A stretch of DNA of 64,000 nt from UMGS1052 sp045532035 (GCA_045532035.1 JAZSFD010000050.1:1-64000); one strand, 5' to 3'; shown: positions 17,086 through 26,312, counted from the first letter of the stretch. Made by a program: numbers and translations. The notes: generated by a model from the letters alone, not told the origin.

Positions 17086-17122
17086 GCGATTTTTTCAAAA
17101 TTCGGCAAATTTCGCCGAAATT

Positions 17123-18136
17123 TTATTCGCTCTTCATTTCTGACAAAAGGACATCGCGGTCTTTTGTCTGCATGACCTTGATGATGCCGTTGGCAACACA
17201 GTCAAGCGGGTCCTTTGAAACATAAACATTAAGGTGTGTCTTTTCGGCAATAAGGGTATCTATTCCCGAAAGAAGAGCCCCTCCCCCCGTGAGCATGATG
17301 CCGTTGTCGTAAATATCCGAGCAAAGCTCGGGGGCTGTTGCCTCAAGGGTCGTTCTGATGACATCGATAATGGCGTTCAGCGGCTCCTCAAGGGCCTCTC
17401 GGATATCGCTGGAATAAACATTGAGTGCCGCAGGAAGTCCTGTCAGGATATTTTTTCCCCTCACCTCGATAACGCCAAAATCGGTTGACGGATGTGCAGA
17501 TCCGATGGCAATCTTAACATCCTCCGCGGTGGCATCACCGATGACGACATTGAATTTTTTTCTGATATAGGAAGAGATCGCCTCGGTGCATTTATCTCCC
17601 GCAATGCGAAGGGATGCGGAATTTGCAATGCCACCCAGAGATATGACTGCAACCTCTGTGGTTCCGCCGCCGATATCCACCACCATACAGCCGCAGGCGG
17701 CTTTTATGGGAAGCCCTGCGCCAATGGCGGCCGCCACCGGCTCTTCTATCAGCGCAACGCTTTTTGCTCCCGCCTCAAGTGCTGCCTCCTGCACCGCTTT
17801 CTTTTCAACATCTGTCACTCCGTAAGGAATACAGATGATGATATTCGGTTTTGAGATGAGAATGCTGTTGCCGACGGCTTTTTTGATAAAGACCTTGAGC
17901 ATTTCGCTGGTCAGCTCAAAATCGGCAATAACTCCCTCGCGCAAGGGGCGCATGGCGTTGATGTAAGGAGGGGTTTTGCCATACATGGTCTTTGCTTCGT
18001 CACCCACCGAAATGACATGGTTTGAGCGCGAATGATAGGTGACATAGGAGGGCTCGCGAATGATTATCCCGCCGTGCTTTGTGCAGACGAGAGTGTTCGC
18101 GGTTCCCAGATCTATTCCGATATAGCTTCCCGTCAT
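17123..18136 (-). CDS. mreB: MreB-family actin-like cell-shape protein
   Basis: 337 residues. Phosphate-1 motif IGIDLGTANTL at residues 7-17, connect-1 and phosphate-2 VVDIGGGTTEVAV, adenosine motif GIMLTGGGALLSG near residue 285. MreB filaments guide peptidoglycan synthesis along the cell side. No mreC, mreD or minD follow, so this is a lone MreB/Mbl-type paralogue, not the main mreBCD locus. Its ATG overlaps the TGA of the large upstream gene (ATGA), which points to translational coupling. The GAGGAGG ribosome site lies inside the upstream gene. The N-terminus lacks the longer amphipathic membrane helix of some MreBs. A hairpin follows its stop. Confidence 0.93.
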   Translation of the reverse strand: MTGSYIGIDLGTANTLVCTKHGGIIIREPSYVTYHSRSNHVISVGDEAKTMYGKTPPYINAMRPLREGVIADFELTSEMLKVFIKKAVGNSILISKPNIIICIPYGVTDVEKKAVQEAALEAGAKSVALIEEPVAAAIGAGLPIKAACGCMVVDIGGGTTEVAVISLGGIANSASLRIAGDKCTEAISSYIRKKFNVVIGDATAEDVKIAIGSAHPSTDFGVIEVRGKNILTGLPAALNVYSSDIREALEEPLNAIIDVIRTTLEATAPELCSDIYDNGIMLTGGGALLSGIDTLIAEKTHLNVYVSKDPLDCVANGIIKVMQTKDRDVLLSEMKSE

Positions 18137-21100
18137 GCTTTTTCCTCCTCAAGCTTTCTGATCTTGTCAACGACCTTGGCAGGGTTCATGACAATATCGG
18201 TTTTGTCAACAAACAGTGTGTCATATCCTGCTCTTTTCAGTCTTGCTCTTTCATATGCCGCACCCGCAAGCACATTTTCGGTTATCACCGCATATTCGCA
18301 CTCTCCCACAGTCACGACAGCGGTTTTTCTGTTCTCGGAAACTCTGACCTTGATACCGTTTTCCGACATGAGGCGACAGAATTCGATAAGGTAAATATCA
18401 TATACAGTATAGGAATGCTCCTTTTCACCGCGGATAAGCCTTCCGCCGACACGAGCCGAGCTTAAAAAGGCAAAAAGATTAAGCGCACCGCTTGCCGCCA
18501 CGGTCTCGGGATGTTTGTCGCAGGATGCCGACGACACGACAACTGTACGCTCGGCACCGCTTTCAAGCACAGCGTTCGAAAGCTCAAAGCCGCGGGCACA
18601 GCCTCTTTCTCTGTCGTCAATGACTCCGCAGGTCATACAGCCGCCCGTGATGTCATCCTTGCCATAGACCGTCGAAACATAAAGAATGTCACACATTCCC
18701 TTAAGCTTTCCGCCGGCGTAAGAAATCTCGATCATGCCCGATTCATAGGCCTTTGCCACAGCCTCGCTCTTTTCCGCCACCGCAGACAAAACCTCAGCTA
18801 TAGCACGGCACTGGTTTTCAGAGAATGTCACAACACCGATGCGAAGTCCGCTGTCAGCCTCAAGCTCCTTCATTATTTCAAGTCCCACCGTCTGCGCCTC
18901 AAGCACATTTGTGTGGCGTTCCTTGTCAAAGGAGGAAAGGGGTGATCTTAAAAATTCAAGCTTTCTGTTTCCTTCATACGAAGGGCTGTAGGCGGTGTTT
19001 TGATCATGAAGACTGTATATCGGAATACCCGCTCTTATGCAGTCAGAAGCAAAGCTGTCGTTTGCTTTTGACATTTCTCCGGCAAATACCAGCTTGTGTC
19101 TTGCCGCATTAAGTATCGGAAGAATTCGGGCAGTCGGAACAAAATGCGCCGAGCAGACGATCATGTTTTCAAAATCCGAAAGAATACCTGCATAATAAGG
19201 CTCGGCAATGATAATGGGGAAAAGTATTTTCACCGTGTCGCTGTGACGCAGGATCAGCTCCTGCGCCGAAACTCTCGGATCATCAAGTCCTGTCGAGAAC
19301 GCCTTTGATCTTTCGGTGTTGGAATTGATGTGTCCGACACAGCTTTCAACATATGCAAGCTTGCGGGCATTGAGATTGCGCACAGCCTTTTCCTTTGAAA
19401 GCAGCGCATAGCGTGCGGCATCGCCGGAATAGTCATTCATCAAATAGAAGGTCTTGTCGTTGAGGGATATCTGCTTGAGCGCCAGAAACAGAAGCGAACG
19501 GGTGAATATTTTTTCGGTGTTCGCAGTGTATCGGTTGGTCTCAAGATATTTCACAAAGCAGGAAAGACCGCGCTTTTCACATTCGGCGGCGCATTTGTTA
19601 TATTCAGCCACATCGGCAATCTGAGCCGACGCGCCTTTCCAATCGGAAAGCATTTTTCCGATTCCCTTTTCCGAAAAGATGCCTTCGTCAAAATTCATGT
19701 TGTAAAGGTCGGCGCCCAGCATCTTTGAAAGAGAAACAAAGCCTCCGTCATCAGAAAACATTCTGTCAAAAACACCGGCGGTTCCTATCACCGACGCAAG
19801 ATTCAGCTTGTCCGAGCAGAACCGGTGAGCCGACGGGAATTTTTCGGCGGCATCATGACGCGCCTTTGAATCGGTGCCGTAGATCTTTTTGAGAAGCACA
19901 TCCGCCATCTTGACGAAATCCACAAGCTTTGCAATTCTGCTCCAGTCCGAAAGGACTCCTTTCCAATAGCCTGCAAAGAGCTTTTGCATTTCTTCTTCAG
20001 CCACGGAAAATTCCGCAATCATTTTTTCACGCTCCGCAAGCACGCTCAAAGCCTCGGGAACGCTCTTTTTCACAATATCGGACGAGACGGCGGCAGTGCG
20101 GAAGGCGTTCAGCTTCTTTGTTATTTCGGAATGGCTCATTTCTCCTCTGCTTGTCCATTCCACGAAAAGCTCGCCCGCGGGCAGTTCATAAATGCCCTTG
20201 TCAAACTCACAAAGCTCTCTTTCACATTCAGCAATCTTTGAGGACAAAGCTCTTAGATTTGCAACATTTTTTGATACCGAATAAATATCCGAACAAAGAA
20301 GCTCGGGCGTTATTTCGCTGTTGTATTCCTTCGAAATGAGCACATTCAGCGAAAGATATGCATGAACCGACGGAAGATTCTTCAATGAGTCGATATCAAA
20401 GCCTGTGTTTTCGGCAATGCTTTTGCATCCGCGCGCAAGCTCCGAAAGGTCGGCTCCACACTTTTCGGCAAGATGGATAAATGTACGGCTGTCGGGAATC
20501 TCTCCCGTAAGGTGCGCTCTGAAAAGAGGATGCTTCGAAAAGCCCTCCTTCAGCGACAGCCTTGATGCCGCACGGCAAAGAGCCAGCTGAGATGCGAAAA
20601 TCGCCTCGGTGCTTTCCCCTGAAAGATCGGGGAAAAACACCGTTTCGGGTTCAAGGCAGATTTCTTTTTCCTGCGCCGACAAGCCTGCGCCTGCATTTAT
20701 ATAAGCCCTTGCCGCCTCGTCAAACGAGAAGGCAAAGCTGTAATGCTTGTTTTTGGCTGCATAGTATTTTACAAATTTATCACGCAGCTGAGAAATGTCG
20801 CCGTCGTCCGACTCTATGTTCAGCGGAACAGGTATCTGAGAAAGGGAGATCAGCTTGCTTCTGATGCTCTCTTTTATGTCGGTGTCCGACGAAAGAACAA
20901 GCACCGCGTTGTCAAGACCGAGTTTTTGGAATTCGCGCAGTATCGCACGCCTTTCGTCACGGTTTTCCGAAACGATGACGGCGGGACCTGCCTGTTTCAG
21001 ACAGTCACAGGCAACAGCTGTTGAGATACGGCACTGCTTTATAAAATCGGCTCCCGTGACCATGACATCACGGTCCTTTGCATATGATGCGGCAAAAAGC

Positions 21101-22842
21101 TCCTTTGCCGAAAAAAGATCGGGCGCACCGAAAGCTGCCGCCCCCGCGTCGCTTGTGTTTTCGGCGGGAAGATACTCGTTTTCTTTTTCCCCGGGGTCAA
21201 GAATTGAACAGGAAAGCGGATCTGCCATGATCCTTTCATATCGGTCGATCATGTAGAACGAAATCAGGCTGTCCTTGCACTCAAATCTGCCAAGCATCGT
21301 ATCGCGGGAAAGGGTATATTCACCGCCGGTCAACTTGCAGAAGCTTTCAAAACAATCGATAATGTTGTCAAGATTTCCTGCAGGAAGTCGGTATTCATCA
21401 AAAAATTTCTTTCCGTCCGGGGTCGACCTCAGCTTTTCGCAGACAAGACGGTTGATATACGGCTTTGGAGACAAAAATTCAAAATATATAAGACTGTCGG
21501 TGACAGAAAGCTTTACCGGATAAAAAGCAAGCGGCGCATTGAAGAAGCCCGAACAAAGCTTTCCGCAGGCAAGATACAGCTCTCCCCTCTTTTCGCGCAC
21601 AAGAGCCTTTGCCAAAGCTGACACCTCCGAAAAATCGGCAGAATGCTGATCGAGCGCATCGGCAACAATGATCCTGTCTCCAAAGAAAGCGCTTTCGGTC
21701 ACCTTTGAAAGCTCCGAAAAGCCCACGGGAATTCCGCCCGAGAATTTCAGAAGCGACGAATTTTCCGAATCACAAAGGCTTTCGGCAAGCTCCGAAAGAT
21801 TTTTGTGTTTTCTTTTTTTCTTTTCGCGCAAGGGGGAGATGAGCTTTTCTGTCTTTTCTTCAAGCTCTCTGTCGGCACAGGCAACAGCAATCCCCTGCGA
21901 ATATGCCGCGCAGATATCAACGGCATACACCGTCTCTTCCTCGGTTATTTTTTCATATGCGTCTCTCACCGCATCGTCAAGCTCAATGCTGTGACCGGTG
22001 AAAAGGCAGGAAACATCAAAAAGTGTCAGCTCTCCGGCATCGTATGCCGCACGAAGCTTTTCGCCCGAGGTGCAAACGGGAAGACCGAAGACATTCTTTT
22101 CCCGGACAACTCCGCAGAGTATTCTCGGTGCTTTTTTGCCCTTAAGAACGGCAAGAGCAGGAAAAAGACCTGCGCGAAGAGCGCATGAGCAGTATATCAG
22201 AGCCATTTCAAGGGGAGATACCATGGCAGAGCGTTTTGTGAGCAGCGTTCCTATATCTTCAAAAGCCACATCGTGCGAAACAAAATCGCATTCGCGCACC
22301 GAATACACAATGCGTCGGCTGCGCAAAGCGTCATAAAGTCCCGAAAGATCGCGGCATTCGGGAAGAGTTGCTATTTTTTCGATCTCGGGATGGCAGGGAG
22401 AGAGAACAGATGCAAAAACGACAGGAGATGCGCAAGACGGAAAAACATTCGCAGGCAAAAGCTTCATCGGCGCATCGCCCATGTATTTCGTCCCGTCGAC
22501 CGTCACTTCAACGCAGAGCTTTCCGGGAACGGGCGCCTTGAGATTGCGGAAAAAGTCAGTTTTCACCGCAAGGGGTGCGAAGGAAAAATCCAAAAAGGCC
22601 ATGTCAAGCCCTTTTTCGCAAATTATCTCGCCCGAAAAAGCAGGTGTTCTTTCAATAAAGAATCCCGCCTTCGAAAGTCCGTATATATTGACCGTCACAT
22701 TATACACCCTCGGCTCTGTCAGTCCTCCGATGCGAAGCTGTGCCAAAGGTGCACCGCCTGCCGCAAGGACAGCCAGCGAAAAAACCGGGCAGACAATGGG
22801 AGTCACGGTTATTTTGTTTTCTGTTTCTGTCAAATTACTCAT
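18133..22842 (-). CDS. Giant DUF4011/SF1-helicase/Vsr-like protein with degenerate catalytic motifs
   Basis: 1,569 residues from ATG 22842, nine bases behind AGAGGA. The region order matches the DUF4011 helicase family: an N-terminal beta-rich part and transglutaminase-like part (residues about 170-310, ALRSRRIVYSV to AVDICAAYSQGIAV), then a split superfamily-1 helicase core and a C-terminal Vsr-like (DUF3320-adjacent) domain. Helicase landmarks are AVIVSENRDERRAILREFQ (motif Ia side), RIGVVTFSENQCRAI near 1335 and DILYVSTVYG near 1385. The catalytic sites are gone. At the Walker A position (about 597-605) the text is GADFIKQCR in place of GPPGTGKS. The DEAS position reads IVCSAHFVP, and GDPKQLPP reads AGEMSKAND. 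The transglutaminase Cys position reads AMVSPLEMA. The nuclease position reads YAVITENVL. So this is probably a pseudoenzyme or scaffold. It is codirectional with, and overlaps, the mreB gene. The assignment rests on my visual motif matching. Confidence 0.7.
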   Translation of the reverse strand: MSNLTETENKITVTPIVCPVFSLAVLAAGGAPLAQLRIGGLTEPRVYNVTVNIYGLSKAGFFIERTPAFSGEIICEKGLDMAFLDFSFAPLAVKTDFFRNLKAPVPGKLCVEVTVDGTKYMGDAPMKLLPANVFPSCASPVVFASVLSPCHPEIEKIATLPECRDLSGLYDALRSRRIVYSVRECDFVSHDVAFEDIGTLLTKRSAMVSPLEMALIYCSCALRAGLFPALAVLKGKKAPRILCGVVREKNVFGLPVCTSGEKLRAAYDAGELTLFDVSCLFTGHSIELDDAVRDAYEKITEEETVYAVDICAAYSQGIAVACADRELEEKTEKLISPLREKKKRKHKNLSELAESLCDSENSSLLKFSGGIPVGFSELSKVTESAFFGDRIIVADALDQHSADFSEVSALAKALVREKRGELYLACGKLCSGFFNAPLAFYPVKLSVTDSLIYFEFLSPKPYINRLVCEKLRSTPDGKKFFDEYRLPAGNLDNIIDCFESFCKLTGGEYTLSRDTMLGRFECKDSLISFYMIDRYERIMADPLSCSILDPGEKENEYLPAENTSDAGAAAFGAPDLFSAKELFAASYAKDRDVMVTGADFIKQCRISTAVACDCLKQAGPAVIVSENRDERRAILREFQKLGLDNAVLVLSSDTDIKESIRSKLISLSQIPVPLNIESDDGDISQLRDKFVKYYAAKNKHYSFAFSFDEAARAYINAGAGLSAQEKEICLEPETVFFPDLSGESTEAIFASQLALCRAASRLSLKEGFSKHPLFRAHLTGEIPDSRTFIHLAEKCGADLSELARGCKSIAENTGFDIDSLKNLPSVHAYLSLNVLISKEYNSEITPELLCSDIYSVSKNVANLRALSSKIAECERELCEFDKGIYELPAGELFVEWTSRGEMSHSEITKKLNAFRTAAVSSDIVKKSVPEALSVLAEREKMIAEFSVAEEEMQKLFAGYWKGVLSDWSRIAKLVDFVKMADVLLKKIYGTDSKARHDAAEKFPSAHRFCSDKLNLASVIGTAGVFDRMFSDDGGFVSLSKMLGADLYNMNFDEGIFSEKGIGKMLSDWKGASAQIADVAEYNKCAAECEKRGLSCFVKYLETNRYTANTEKIFTRSLLFLALKQISLNDKTFYLMNDYSGDAARYALLSKEKAVRNLNARKLAYVESCVGHINSNTERSKAFSTGLDDPRVSAQELILRHSDTVKILFPIIIAEPYYAGILSDFENMIVCSAHFVPTARILPILNAARHKLVFAGEMSKANDSFASDCIRAGIPIYSLHDQNTAYSPSYEGNRKLEFLRSPLSSFDKERHTNVLEAQTVGLEIMKELEADSGLRIGVVTFSENQCRAIAEVLSAVAEKSEAVAKAYESGMIEISYAGGKLKGMCDILYVSTVYGKDDITGGCMTCGVIDDRERGCARGFELSNAVLESGAERTVVVSSASCDKHPETVAASGALNLFAFLSSARVGGRLIRGEKEHSYTVYDIYLIEFCRLMSENGIKVRVSENRKTAVVTVGECEYAVITENVLAGAAYERARLKRAGYDTLFVDKTDIVMNPAKVVDKIRKLEEEKA

Positions 22843-22888
22843 CTGCAACAATCCTCTAAACCATTGATTTACATACTTATACAATTAT

Positions 22889-22917
22889 AGTATAACAAAT
22901 TTCAAGGCGTATTTCAA
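22889..22917 (-). promoter_or_regulatory. Promoter of the pseudohelicase-mreB operon
   Basis: TTGAAA (22912-22917), 17 bases, TATACT (22889-22894) on the minus strand, giving a leader of about 40 bases before ATG 22842. Confidence 0.65.
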
Positions 22918-22936
22918 CTGTTTTGCGCGAAAAAAT

Positions 22937-22963
22937 ACAGAAACGCGTCGATTGCGTTTCTGT
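22937..22963 (-). terminator. Terminator downstream of the hairpin array
   Basis: ACAGAAACGC (22937-22946), seven-base loop, GCGTTTCTGT (22954-22963), then ATTTTTT on the minus strand. It would end transcripts coming from the decarboxylase gene about 300 bases upstream, after the hairpin array. Confidence 0.75.
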
Positions 22964-22997
22964 CAGTTTATAGATAAGGTATTTTTCAAACAATTTT

Positions 22998-23190
22998 GAG
23001 GGAAACCCCCAGCGAGGGTTTCCCTCTTGCACTGCGTGCAATTCACCCTTCCTGCGCTTTCTGTAGCATAAAAAAGATGTTTCGCTCTCTGCGGAGAGCG
23101 ACCAAAGGCGCCGCGGAAGTTTGCATACAAACTTCTAAAGTTGCTACGCAACTTCCACTTTGGAAACCGAAACCTTTTTGAAAAAAGGTT
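22998..23190. repeat. Array of short hairpins, probable intergenic repeat element
   Basis: At least six perfect inverted repeats, most with 3-base loops: GAGGGAAACCC/GGGTTTCCCTC (22998-23026), TTGCAC/GTGCAA (23027-23041), CGCTCTC/GAGAGCG (23083-23100), GAAGTTTG/CAAACTTC (near 23115-23134), AAGTTGC/GCAACTT (near 23137-23153), AACCTTTTT/AAAAAGGTT (near 23171-23190). It lies between two same-strand genes with no reading frame. Similar multi-hairpin elements recur in clostridial genomes (from memory). Confidence 0.8.
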
Positions 23191-23263
23191 TATCGAAAAC
23201 TTTCATTAGGTTTGCAACTCGCTCACAGAACCGCATTGGTGCGTTCCTGTATTTTCACATATT

Positions 23264-24613
23264 TCATTCTTCAACAACTTCGATCTCAAAAATTCCGTAT
23301 TTTTTGAAAAGCTTTACCGAATTTTCGGTTATCCTCTCGCCGCTGATGACAATGGGAATGGCAGGAGGGCAGGACACCGCAGGACATCCGCAGACCTTGC
23401 CGCAAGCCTCATCAACCGGAACCTTTTTCCTCGGTGCAAAGATCGCCTCTCTTATCGACATCACCTTTTCGCCGGCTTGTGTCGTCATGCTTTCGGATCT
23501 GCCGGGCTCTTTTGCCAAAAGGCTTTCAAAAGCCTTTTCCAGACGGCAAAAATCCTCTTCGGAATTGTGAACCGCCGCCATCAGCACAAGGTGATCCTCG
23601 TCACAGAATTCGATCTCGATGCCCATTGTGCGCAGATGCTCCTCAAGCTCTTGCGAAAGATACCCCGATTTTTTTGTATCAACAACAAGCTTCAAGGCTT
23701 CGTTTCCCGAAAGGGCAAAGCCCTTTGAGCGCAGAAGCTTTTTCACTTTCTCAAGTCTTTTCGCCGCAATTTCAAGCTTTTGTGTGAAACCGTCAGCAAG
23801 AAACGCGTTACAGCTGTCAAGCGATTGCAGGATAAGATACGACGGGCTTGTGGAAGCAAAAACCGACAGCATATTGCGGGCATTCCGCAAAAAAGCATTC
23901 TCTGCCTTTTTTGATATGTGAAGATAAGCACCGCCCGTAAGGACAGGCAAGGTCTTGTGCGCCGAATCACAGCACATCCGGGCGCCGAGCGTTATGGGGT
24001 GAATATCCTCTTTCAGAAATTTCAGATATGCTCCGTGGGCATTATCCACAAGAAGCGGAACACCAAAGCTGTCGCAAACCCTTGCAATACCCGAAATGTC
24101 GGCAATGTTTCCGAGATAATCGGGAGAGGTCAGATATACGGCACAAGGCTTTTCCGAAAGATTTTCCAACACCTCTTTCACATCGTCGGCGTCTATGGGG
24201 CAGGAGCAAAGCTCTCCGCCGTCTTTAGGATAAAGCCAGATAACATCAATATCAAGCAGTGCACAGCTGTAAACAAACGCCTTGTGAGCGTTGCGGGCGG
24301 CAAGAATCGTCTTTTTTCCCTTTTTTCCGTTCACCGCAAGTGCAAGCATTCCTTTTATGGCAAGGGATGACCCTTCTGTCGAATAAAAGGTGTGGGCGGT
24401 GTCGAAAAGCCTTGTGGCGTTTTCTTCGCTTTCGGCGATGATGCCGTCGGCGGAATACAAAACATCCGCACCCGAAATTTCGGTTATATCAAGCTCTTCG
24501 CAACCCAAAACATTTTTTCCCTTGTGTCCCGGCATATGAAAACGGGAAAAGGAGCTGTCCTTATAGCTCGCCACAAAATCGCAGATGGGAGTTGTGACCT
24601 TTTTTTCGTTCAT
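23264..24613 (-). CDS. Orn/Lys/Arg decarboxylase-family PLP enzyme
   Basis: 449 residues of the fold-I PLP group III decarboxylases (SpeA/YaaO-like). The start region RFHMPGHKGKN is the family hallmark. Further marks are STEGSSLAIKGM (phosphate binding), PLLVDNAHGAYL (the Asp that holds the pyridine nitrogen) and DSAHKTLPVLTGGAYL (the Schiff-base Lys). The C-terminal domain ends with the ISGERI segment. It decarboxylates a basic amino acid to a polyamine precursor; arginine or lysine is the likely substrate. The ATG at 24613 lies 2 bases from the scfB stop, so it is the last gene of the scfA-scfB transcript. Confidence 0.9.
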   Translation of the reverse strand: MNEKKVTTPICDFVASYKDSSFSRFHMPGHKGKNVLGCEELDITEISGADVLYSADGIIAESEENATRLFDTAHTFYSTEGSSLAIKGMLALAVNGKKGKKTILAARNAHKAFVYSCALLDIDVIWLYPKDGGELCSCPIDADDVKEVLENLSEKPCAVYLTSPDYLGNIADISGIARVCDSFGVPLLVDNAHGAYLKFLKEDIHPITLGARMCCDSAHKTLPVLTGGAYLHISKKAENAFLRNARNMLSVFASTSPSYLILQSLDSCNAFLADGFTQKLEIAAKRLEKVKKLLRSKGFALSGNEALKLVVDTKKSGYLSQELEEHLRTMGIEIEFCDEDHLVLMAAVHNSEEDFCRLEKAFESLLAKEPGRSESMTTQAGEKVMSIREAIFAPRKKVPVDEACGKVCGCPAVSCPPAIPIVISGERITENSVKLFKKYGIFEIEVVEE

Positions 24614-24614
24614 A

Positions 24615-25994
24615 TCATTCTTCGTCGCCCGACTGCGCCACCTGCATCATGACGGCACACTCAATTCGCTTTTTGAAAAGCTCGCAACCGTATTCATAAA
24701 TGCCGTTCACGCTGCCTGTGGCATGGTACGCGTTGGCGGCGCATCCGCCCGAGCAATAAAGGCGTGCCCAGCAATCCTTACATTCTTCTCTGGCGTAAGC
24801 GTTGCATGAGCGGAACTCGTCCTGAACCTTTTTGTTGGTGACTCCGTCCCAGATGTTTCCAAGACTGTATTTTTCGTCGCCGACAAACTGATGACAGGGA
24901 TAAAGCTCGCCCCAGGGGGTGACCGCCATATATTCGGTGCCCGAGCCGCAGCCGGTGATGCGCTTGTAGATACAGGGGCCGTTTTTCAGGTCAAGCATAT
25001 AGTGATAGAAGGTGAAGGGTCTTCCCTCTTTTTTGCGCTTTATCATCTCTTTTGCAAGTATTTCATACTGCTCAAAGAGCTTGGGAAGATCCTCATCCGT
25101 CAAAGCATATGGGTCATCGGGAGGACAAACGACAGGCTCCATCGAAAGCTCTGTGAATCCGAGGTCTGCCATATGGAAAATGTCGTTTGTAAAGTCAACA
25201 TTCTGATGGGTAAAGGTTCCGCGCATATAATAACCTTTGCCGCCGCGGGCATCCACAAGCTTTTTGAACTTGGGAAGTATTCTGTCGTAGCTTCCGTTGC
25301 CGGCATAGTCTTTTCTGAAATGGTCATGTACCTCGCGGCGTCCGTCAAGGCTGAGAACCACATTGCTCATCTCTTTGTTGAGAAAATCGATGACCTCGTC
25401 GTCGATAAGCAAGCCGTTTGTGGTAAGGGTAAAGCGGAAATTCTTGTTATGCTCCTTTTCGACACTTCTGGCATATGCCACAAGCTGTTTTACCGCATCC
25501 CAGTTCATAAGCGGTTCGCCGCCGAAAAAGTCGACCTCGAGATTGCGGCGGTTGCCGGAATTGGCAACAAGAAAATCAAAAGCCTGCTTTCCGACCTCAA
25601 AGCTCATGACTGCCCGATCGCCCTGATATTTTCCCTGGCTTGCAAAGCAATAGGAGCAGTTGAGATTGCAGGTGTGCGCCACATGAAGGCACATCGCCTT
25701 TATAACATTCGAATTGTTCTTGTAATTATAGGCAAGCTCTTCATATTCATCCTTGGAAAAAAGCTTTCCTCTTTCCTCAAGAGCTTCGATATCTCCGATG
25801 CATTCGAGAATCTCTTCGCGCGTCACATCGGTAAGCTCCTTGTATTTTTCAAGCATAGCGGACACGATCTCTTCCTGCGACGAAGTCTTATACATCGAAA
25901 TGATGTCATACGCCACCTCATCCACCGTGTGCACCGAGCCCGAGCAGGTGTCGAGCACGATATTGTAGCCGCCAAGTTTATACTGATGTACCAT
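24615..25994 (-). CDS. scfB: SCIFF peptide maturase, radical SAM thioether-forming
   Basis: 459 residues. The radical SAM core begins CNLNCSYCFASQG (CxxxCxxC cluster), with FFGGEP and SLDGRREVHDHFR as typical rSAM/SPASM segments. The C-terminal SPASM domain shows CHQFVG, CNAYAREECKDCWARLYCSGGC and a final Cys near GCELF, giving two auxiliary iron-sulfur clusters. An N-terminal RRE-like region lies in residues 1-90. ScfB links cysteine sulfur to an alpha carbon in the SCIFF peptide. It lies 85 bases after scfA, which is the diagnostic partner. ATG 25994 follows GAGGTAA. Confidence 0.97.
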   Translation of the reverse strand: MVHQYKLGGYNIVLDTCSGSVHTVDEVAYDIISMYKTSSQEEIVSAMLEKYKELTDVTREEILECIGDIEALEERGKLFSKDEYEELAYNYKNNSNVIKAMCLHVAHTCNLNCSYCFASQGKYQGDRAVMSFEVGKQAFDFLVANSGNRRNLEVDFFGGEPLMNWDAVKQLVAYARSVEKEHNKNFRFTLTTNGLLIDDEVIDFLNKEMSNVVLSLDGRREVHDHFRKDYAGNGSYDRILPKFKKLVDARGGKGYYMRGTFTHQNVDFTNDIFHMADLGFTELSMEPVVCPPDDPYALTDEDLPKLFEQYEILAKEMIKRKKEGRPFTFYHYMLDLKNGPCIYKRITGCGSGTEYMAVTPWGELYPCHQFVGDEKYSLGNIWDGVTNKKVQDEFRSCNAYAREECKDCWARLYCSGGCAANAYHATGSVNGIYEYGCELFKKRIECAVMMQVAQSGDEE

Positions 25995-26027
25995 GATTAC
26001 CTCTTAAAAATGTATGTAATAATACGA

Positions 26028-26058
26028 AACGCTGTCCTTTCGTCAAAAAAGACAGCGT
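26028..26058 (-). promoter_or_regulatory. Intercistronic hairpin between scfA and scfB
   Basis: AACGCTGTC pairs with GACAGCGTT around a 14-base loop. No U tract follows on the minus strand. It probably acts as an attenuator or mRNA-processing site that gives more peptide mRNA than maturase mRNA (inference). Confidence 0.55.
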
Positions 26059-26079
26059 TCTTATCAGAAAAACCAATAA

Positions 26080-26226
26080 TTATTTATTCTGATTTTCGCA
26101 TTGCTGGTTTGCAACGCCGCAAGAAGTCTTGCAAGCCGACTGGCAGGATGTCTGGCATTCGCCGCAGCCGCCGTTCTTAACAGTCTTTGCAATGTCCTTT
26201 GTTTCGATGGTCTTGATTCTGCTCAT
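26080..26226 (-). CDS. scfA: SCIFF peptide precursor (six cysteines in forty-five)
   Basis: 48 residues from ATG 26226 behind GGAGGTTTTATCC. It reads MSRIKTIETKDIAK, then a Cys-rich core with GGCGECQTSC and SACKTSC. The near-invariant core and the SCIFF maturase gene next door make the call certain. A longer upstream frame (to 26268) lacks a ribosome site. Its cysteines become thioether crosslinks made by ScfB; the function of the mature peptide is unknown, and it is nearly universal in Clostridia. It has a perfect promoter at 26284-26312. Confidence 0.98.
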   Translation of the reverse strand: MSRIKTIETKDIAKTVKNGGCGECQTSCQSACKTSCGVANQQCENQNK

Positions 26227-26283
26227 GGATAAAACCTCCGTTTCATAATTTGTATAAGCAAAAAACACTTATCATCATGGCTT

Positions 26284-26312
26284 ATTATATCACAACAAAA
26301 ATCGCTTGTCAA
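26284..26312 (-). promoter_or_regulatory. Consensus promoter of scfA-scfB
   Basis: TTGACA (26307-26312), 17 bases, TATAAT (26284-26289) on the minus strand, a perfect match to the housekeeping consensus. Confidence 0.9.

Noticed and set aside
22998..23190. CRISPR array
   Set aside because: The palindromes differ in sequence and spacing; there are no direct repeats with regular spacers and no cas genes.
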